Assembly (NCBI GenBank): GCA_038241255.1
Contig: JBBRFW010000003.1
Span: 1 to 64,000 of the forward strand
From: Schlegelella_A sp038241255
Lineage (GTDB): Bacteria; Pseudomonadota; Gammaproteobacteria; Burkholderiales; Burkholderiaceae_C
Direction of reading: 5' to 3'
DNA length: 64,000 nucleotides
Part shown: piece by piece, positions 59,320 through 64,000 of the stretch
How positions within the stretch are numbered: the stretch's first letter is position 1
Layout: each line of letters starts with the position of its first letter
Position numbers and translations under genes: made by a program
The notes under the pieces: model-generated
Told to the model about the DNA's origin: nothing
Database searches by the model: none
Seen by the model: the letters and a program-made list of their open reading frames with translations, nothing else

Positions 59320-60243
59320 TCATTCGCGCGGCCTGAACGAGATCGTGATCGTCGGCGGGATGCGCCCGTCGACGTCCTTGGGCAGGATTTCCGTCTTGTC
59401 GATCGCGCGCAGCACCGTGTCGTCCCACGCCGGCGAGCCGCTGCTCGTTACCAGCTTGCGCCCGACGATCGTTCCGTCGGGAGCGACTCGCACCTCAACC
59501 GTCGCCGACGGGTTGCCGTCGAGCGCCGTGGTCAAGACGATGTTCGGCTTGACGCGCGCCTTGATGCGGCCGGCATACCCCGCCGAGGGGCCGGCGGTGC
59601 GGGCGGCGTTGCCGGCAGCCGGGTCATCGCTGCTGCCGGCCTGGCTCATCATTCGGCGCAGGTTCGCTTCGCGCACCGCCGCTTGCCGCGCCTCGTCCTT
59701 CTTCGCCTGCTCGGCCTGCTGCTTCTTCTCGGCCTGTTCGCTGGCGAGGCGCTGCCGCTCGGCATCGAGCCGCTTCGCCTCCTCCCGCTTGGCTTCCTCG
59801 CGCCGGGTCTCTTCGCGCTTGCGCAGCTCGGCCTGGCGCGCGGCCTCTCGCTCGACCTCCTGGCGGCGCGCCTGCTCGCGCGCGGCACGCTCGATGGCGA
59901 TCTGCGCGTCGGCCCGAGGCGGCGCCGCAGGCTCGGGCTTGACCGCCGGCGCTGGCTTGGTAGCGATCACCGGCTCGGGCTGCTGTGGCGGTGGCAACGG
60001 CTTCGGCTCGGCGACGGGCGCTGGTTTCGGATCGGGCGGTGCCGCGCGTGGCGCGGCGGCCTGCGGCACGGCCGACCACAGCTCGGCGACGATGCCCTCG
60101 GGCTCGCTCGCCTTCCAGTTGACGCTCCAGGCGAGCGCGATGATCAGAAGGACGTGGGCTAGGACCGCCAGGGCGAGGCCGGAGCGCATCCCCGGCGGTT
60201 GCCGCGGTGCGAACATGTCTCGCTCGATGATCGCGGCGTTCAT
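59320..60243 (-). CDS. tolA: TolA, envelope-spanning protein of the Tol system
   Basis: 307 residues. One N-terminal membrane helix (LALAVLAHVLLIIALAWSV, about 23-41), then a Pro-rich part (60-105), a long charged coiled coil (about 110-200: AARQAELRKREETRREEAK), and a C-terminal TonB-C/TolA III domain (YAGRIKARVKPNIVL ... VEVRVAPDGTIVGRKLV). Couples the proton-driven TolQR motor to the outer membrane. tolB and pal do not follow; a convergent gene does. Confidence 0.93.
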   Translation of the reverse strand: MNAAIIERDMFAPRQPPGMRSGLALAVLAHVLLIIALAWSVNWKASEPEGIVAELWSAVPQAAAPRAAPPDPKPAPVAEPKPLPPPQQPEPVIATKPAPAVKPEPAAPPRADAQIAIERAAREQARRQEVEREAARQAELRKREETRREEAKREEAKRLDAERQRLASEQAEKKQQAEQAKKDEARQAAVREANLRRMMSQAGSSDDPAAGNAARTAGPSAGYAGRIKARVKPNIVLTTALDGNPSATVEVRVAPDGTIVGRKLVTSSGSPAWDDTVLRAIDKTEILPKDVDGRIPPTITISFRPRE

Positions 60244-60262
60244 CTCGGGGTTGCGCGCGGGC

Positions 60263-60694
60263 TCATCCGCTGCGCTGGCTCTTCACCGACAGACCGACGC
60301 GCTGGACGCCGGCGCGCTGCAGCGCCTCCATGCCCTTCACCACTAACTCCTAGCGCACTCTCCGCTCGGCCGACAAGACGACGGGCGTGGTGTCGACGCC
60401 GCCCTGCGCCTCGCGCACACGCGCGGCGACGTCCGCGATCGCCATCGTCGGCAGGTCCTTGCCGTCGACGCGCAGGCGCATCTGCTCGTCGGCGCCAACG
60501 ACGAGCTCGACGACATGCGGCTCGCTCCGCTGGCGCGCCTTGCCGACCGTCGGCAGGTCGACGACGCCGGTGGTGATCAGCGGCGCCGTCACCATGAAGA
60601 TGATGAGCAGCACCAGCATGACGTCGATGAACGGCACCATGTTGATCTCGCTGATCGTGCGGCGGCGCGTGCCGCGCTGGATCATCGCCGGCAT
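60263..60694 (-). pseudogene. tolR: TolR (ExbD family), interrupted by an in-frame amber codon
   Basis: The open part (60350-60694) encodes 114 residues: TISEINMVPFIDVMLVLLII with the conserved membrane Asp, then the periplasmic domain to VVLSAERRVR. Next comes TAG at 60352-60350. Past it the same frame continues ELVVKGMEALQRAGVQRVGL, then SVKSQRSG and TGA, giving the expected 143-residue length. The TAG replaces a Tyr codon that the family normally has there (VRYE). Real nonsense mutation, suppression, or base error. If real, the last 28 residues (C-terminal helix) are lost. Confidence 0.85.
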
Positions 60695-60701
60695 GCTCGG
60701 C

Positions 60702-61414
60702 TTAGCGCGTCGCGGTCACGGCGGCCGGCGCGGGCGCCGGCGCCGGCATGGCGCCGGCGTTGCGTTGCAGGATGTTCGAGAACTCCTCGATGAAGCTCTC
60801 AAGCTGGCCGGCGATGCGGTCGATGTCGCGCGCGAAGCGGTTGTAGGCGATCACCGCCGGGATTGCCGCAAATAAGCCGATCGCGGTCGCCACCAGGGCC
60901 TCGGCGATGCCCGGCGCGACGGTCGCGAGCGTCACCTGCGTCATGTTCGACAGGCCGATGAACGCATGCATGATCCCCCACACCGTGCCGAACAGGCCCA
61001 CGTAGGGCGACACCGAGCCGACCGAGGCGAGGAACGAGAGATTCGACTCGATCGCATCGAGCTCGCGCTGGAAGCTGGCCCGCATCGCCCGGCGCGCGCC
61101 GTCGAGGAGGGCGCCGGTGTCGACGACGCGCTTCTCGCGCAGCTTGAAGAACTCGCGCATGCCCGATGCGAAGATGCGCTCCATCGGCGCCTCGCCGACC
61201 TTGCGGGTGGCGTCGGCGTAGAGGTCGTTGAGGTTGCGACCGGCCCAGAACTCGCGCTCGAAGTCGTCGTTGGCCGCCTTGATCCGGCGCAGGCCGAACA
61301 GCTTGGCGAAGATGACGGTCCAGCTGGCGAGCGAGGCGACCATGAGCCCCGCCATCACCACCTGCACGACGATGCTCGCGTGCAGAACGAGCGTGACGAT
61401 CGAGAAATCCTGGT

Positions 61415-61418
<4 letters not shown>
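60702..61418 (-). CDS. tolQ: TolQ (ExbB family) motor protein
   Basis: 238 residues, three membrane helices: VTLVLHASIVVQVVMAGLMV near the N-terminus, and the two central ones around SPYVGLFGTVWGIMHAFIGL and PGIAEALVATAIGLFAAIPAVIAYN, which hold the conserved pore Thr residues. ATG at 61418 overlaps the ybgC stop (ATGA). With TolR it forms the proton channel powering TolA. Confidence 0.95.
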
Positions 61419-61828
<410 letters not shown>

Positions 61829-61864
61829 CGCCCGACCTCGCGCGCCGGCGACACGCTTGCCGCG

Positions 61865-62275
61865 TCAGGGCTGGAGCTTCTTGTAGACGGCGCCCCAGAC
61901 CGGGTGGCCGGCTTCGGACTTGTCGAGCGCGAAACTGCGGTCGGCGAGGCGCGCCTGCTTGAATTCCACCTCGCAATCGGCCAGGCGCCCCGCCGCGCAA
62001 TGGATGAACGCGAGCCGCTTGTGTGCCTCGGCGCGATCGCGCGGCGACACCAATCCGGCAGCGAGCGCATCGCGGAACAGGCGGTCGGCGGGGTCGTACT
62101 GGGCGTCGTCATAGGCCTTGAGTCCGGCGAGCAGCGCGCGTTCGCCCGGCCGGGCGCTGACGTCGAGCAGGCCGAGCGGCGCCGGCGGCGCCTGCACGCA
62201 CGCGGTCAGCAGCCAGGCGGCCGATGCTATCGCGAGGGGCAGGGGCAGCGGCCCCTTCGGCGCGCGGAGGGTCAC
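61865..62275 (-). CDS. tssQ: TssQ-family T6SS-associated lipoprotein
   Basis: 136 residues. The signal peptide has a lipobox LLTAC (Cys near residue 25). The mature part is helical, TPR-like: GERALLAGLKAYDDAQYDPA, SPRDRAEAHKRLAFIHCAAG, and the ending SEAGHPVWGAVYKKLQP. This pattern matches the TssQ lipoprotein family linked to T6SS kinase modules. The GTG start overlaps the stop of the kinase gene upstream (GTGA). It is 36 bases before ybgC. Confidence 0.75.
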   Translation of the reverse strand: MTLRAPKGPLPLPLAIASAAWLLTACVQAPPAPLGLLDVSARPGERALLAGLKAYDDAQYDPADRLFRDALAAGLVSPRDRAEAHKRLAFIHCAAGRLADCEVEFKQARLADRSFALDKSEAGHPVWGAVYKKLQP

Positions 62276-63984
62276 GAGCCGAACTTGTGCCGCACCGCGA
62301 CCGTCTGCCCCGCGGTCACGTTGACCGATGCGGTGAAGGGCGGGTAGTCGCCGTTGCGGACGACGATCTGGTGCCGGCCTTCGGCGAGCGTGAGCTCGGT
62401 GATCGGCGGCGCCGCGCCCGAGGACGCGCCGTCGACCTCCACCAAGCCCCACGGGCTGATCGCGATCTTCACAGTGCCTGTCGGCGCCGCGATGAGCTTG
62501 GCGGCGGCGGCGGCGGCCTCGTTGTCGCGCGCTTCGCGTTCGCGCGCTTCGCGGGCGCGCCGATCCTTCGCCGATTCGCGCGGTGCCGCCGTGGGCGCGG
62601 CGGCGATGGCCTTGGTCGGCGTCGCCGCGCTCGGCGGCGTCGGCAGCAGGGAGGTGACCAGGAGCGAATCGTTGGCCGGCGAAGGAGTCGCTTGTGCCGG
62701 TGCGAGCGCCGAGGGGGCCGTCGGCGGGCCAGCCGTCGTAGCCAGGGCAGCCGGGGCGGCGTTCGTGGATGCCGCCGCAGTCGATCCGTCGGTGGCGGCC
62801 GGGCTCGGCGCCGCGGCCAGCGGCGCGGCCGGGTTCGGTGTCGCCGCGGACGCGTCGACGCCGCCGGGCGCGAGCTTCGCATCGCCCGGCGTGGTCGTTG
62901 CGTCGCTCGGCCGTGTCGTCGCCGCCGCGATGGGCGGCGCGTCGACGGTTGGAAGCTCCGCGGCGGCAGCCCGCGTGGCGACCGTCGTCGGGCCGGCGTG
63001 GTCGGCCAGCGTCGTCGCCGGCGTGAGCGCGAACCAGGTCGCCGCGGCGGCAGCGACGGCGGCGAGCGCGGCGGCGGCGACGGCGCCGATCATCACCGGC
63101 ACTCGACGCGGCTCGGGCGCGGCCGGCGCCGTCTTCTCGCCATCGCCGCTGGCCGGATTGTCGTCGAGCCATTGGCGCAGCTCACGTGCGAACGAGCGCG
63201 CCGAGCGGAAACGTTGCTCGGGGTCCTTCGCCATCGCGCGGGCGGCGATCGCTGCGAGCGCCTTCGGCACGGTCGGATCGACCTTGCTCGCGAGCGGCGG
63301 TTCATGGTGCAGCACCGCCTCGCGGATCTGCGCCAGGGCCTCGCCGCGGAACGGCTTGACGTCGGTGAGCAACTCGTAGAGCACCACGCCGAGCGAGAAA
63401 ACGTCGGCGCGGCGATCGGCGCTTTCGCGCCGCACCTGCTCGGGCGCCATGTAGTACGGCGAGCCCGCGCCCGAGTGCGGGTCGCTGCCGTCCTTTCGAT
63501 GCGCGACGCGGGCGATGCCGAAGTCGAGCACGCGCGGCTGCGTGCGGCCGACCATGAAGATGTTGGCCGGCTTGATGTCGCGATGGATCACGCCCTTCGA
63601 ATGCGCGAACGCAAGCGCGTCGGCGACGCGGCGGATGATCAGCGCCGCCTGCGACGGTGTCGCGCGCCAGCCTTCCTGGCGCAGTTGGCGCAGGTCGCGG
63701 CCCTTGAGCAGCTCCATCGCGATGTAGGCGCGCTCGTCGCTAATGCCCGCGTCGAAGACAGTGACAATGTGCGGGTGGCTGAGGCCGCCGGCCGCGCGCG
63801 CCTCGTTCAGGAAGAGCGCGTTGAACGACTCGCGCTCGTCTTCGGCGACCTGCACGTTGAGCGTCTTCACGGCGATCAGGCGCGACAGCAACGGATCGTG
63901 GGCGGCGAACACGGTGCCGAGGCCACCTTCGCCGAGCTGGTACTTGAGCGCGTACCGGCCGATGTGGCCGATCGTCGGCATCAC
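62272..63984 (-). CDS. Membrane-anchored Ser/Thr kinase with PEGA-like C-terminus
   Basis: 570 residues. The kinase domain (10-270) is complete: GEGGLGTVFAAHD, the lysine in IAVKTLN, HRDIKPANIF (near 137), DFGIARV and APEQ. One membrane helix (about 300-322), a 170-residue Ala/Thr/Pro-rich stalk, a basic coiled stretch (AKDRRAREAREREARDNEAA), and a PEGA-like domain (VEVDGASSGAAPPITELTLA) outside the membrane. With TssQ it resembles the PpkA-type kinase pair of T6SS loci. The start may be the second Met. Confidence 0.92.
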   Translation of the reverse strand: MMPTIGHIGRYALKYQLGEGGLGTVFAAHDPLLSRLIAVKTLNVQVAEDERESFNALFLNEARAAGGLSHPHIVTVFDAGISDERAYIAMELLKGRDLRQLRQEGWRATPSQAALIIRRVADALAFAHSKGVIHRDIKPANIFMVGRTQPRVLDFGIARVAHRKDGSDPHSGAGSPYYMAPEQVRRESADRRADVFSLGVVLYELLTDVKPFRGEALAQIREAVLHHEPPLASKVDPTVPKALAAIAARAMAKDPEQRFRSARSFARELRQWLDDNPASGDGEKTAPAAPEPRRVPVMIGAVAAAALAAVAAAAATWFALTPATTLADHAGPTTVATRAAAAELPTVDAPPIAAATTRPSDATTTPGDAKLAPGGVDASAATPNPAAPLAAAPSPAATDGSTAAASTNAAPAALATTAGPPTAPSALAPAQATPSPANDSLLVTSLLPTPPSAATPTKAIAAAPTAAPRESAKDRRAREAREREARDNEAAAAAAKLIAAPTGTVKIAISPWGLVEVDGASSGAAPPITELTLAEGRHQIVVRNGDYPPFTASVNVTAGQTVAVRHKFGS

Positions 63985-64000
63985 GCGATCGGCGGGTGTC

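Noticed and set aside
61865..63984. A full type VI secretion locus
   Set aside because: Only a kinase and a TssQ-like lipoprotein are present; no tssB, tssC, hcp, vgrG, clpV or tssM-like gene occurs in the window.

Overview
This window is GC-rich (roughly two thirds G+C by eye) and densely coded. It reads as a chromosomal segment of a betaproteobacterium, most likely Burkholderiales. The evidence is the fkpB-ispH pair, a feoA-feoB gene pair with a small Cys-rich DUF6587-type protein, a DUF3717/DUF1289 protein, a SenA/EgtB-like protein, a TssQ-type lipoprotein, and the style of gene packing, with many GTGA/ATGA stop-start overlaps. No genus can be named from the sequence alone.

Layout. (1) 1-14.6 kb is core chromosome: the end of a Ser/Thr kinase gene and its PP2C phosphatase, rph-rdgB-hemW, a GGDEF protein, a MinD/FleN-like ATPase, smr and radC, fkpB-ispH, the feo iron operon with a Fur-box-like site, a broken membrane-protein gene, serS and a hydratase-like gene. 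(2) A tRNA-Ser(CGA) at 14.64 kb marks the edge of an accessory stretch (about 14.7-36.4 kb). It carries a cyclase-like/NB-ATPase/TPR regulator, an M48 protease, small stress-type genes (CsbD, DUF3597, a crystallin-fold lipoprotein), two large membrane-anchored kinases (one with a degenerate DFG motif), a TfoX-like protein, an M16 protease and a penicillin-acylase-type hydrolase. Long low-coding gaps between them hold gene remains: pieces of an ATPase, a TfoX-like gene, a DUF3606-like gene, an IS1182-type transposase and possibly an outer-membrane receptor. (3) 36.4-42 kb holds a Spy/CpxP-like periplasmic protein with an OmpR-type two-component system, a MATE exporter and a DUF3717/DUF1289 protein. 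(4) 42-50.5 kb has a pilin-like gene overlapping a SenA/EgtB-like gene, followed by a form II (AYRGAGR) CO-dehydrogenase-type cluster in the order coxS-L-M-D-E-G. (5) 50.5-58.5 kb has a TRAP transporter facing a MarR regulator, an Asp/Glu/hydantoin-racemase-like protein and a fused hydantoinase A/B, which looks like a locus for uptake and opening of a hydantoin- or oxoproline-like ring. (6) 58.5-64 kb has a DUF3047 protein and, on the minus strand, a run kinase-tssQ-ybgC-tolQ-tolR-tolA.

Several genes are disrupted: dctP by two single-base frameshifts, tolR by an in-frame amber codon, and the membrane gene upstream of feoA by about five frame switches. The dctP shifts look like one missing base in a homopolymer, so sequencing or assembly error must be excluded before biology is read into them. 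The tolR change is a substitution and is harder to explain that way.

The most interesting signals are the tolR amber codon, a perfect 22-bp palindrome whose loop falls on the dctM stop codon, the kinase/degenerate-kinase pair among gene ruins, the coupling of a TssQ/kinase pair to the tol genes, and the form II cox cluster. No CRISPR array, plasmid replication gene, phage structural gene or T6SS structural gene was seen.
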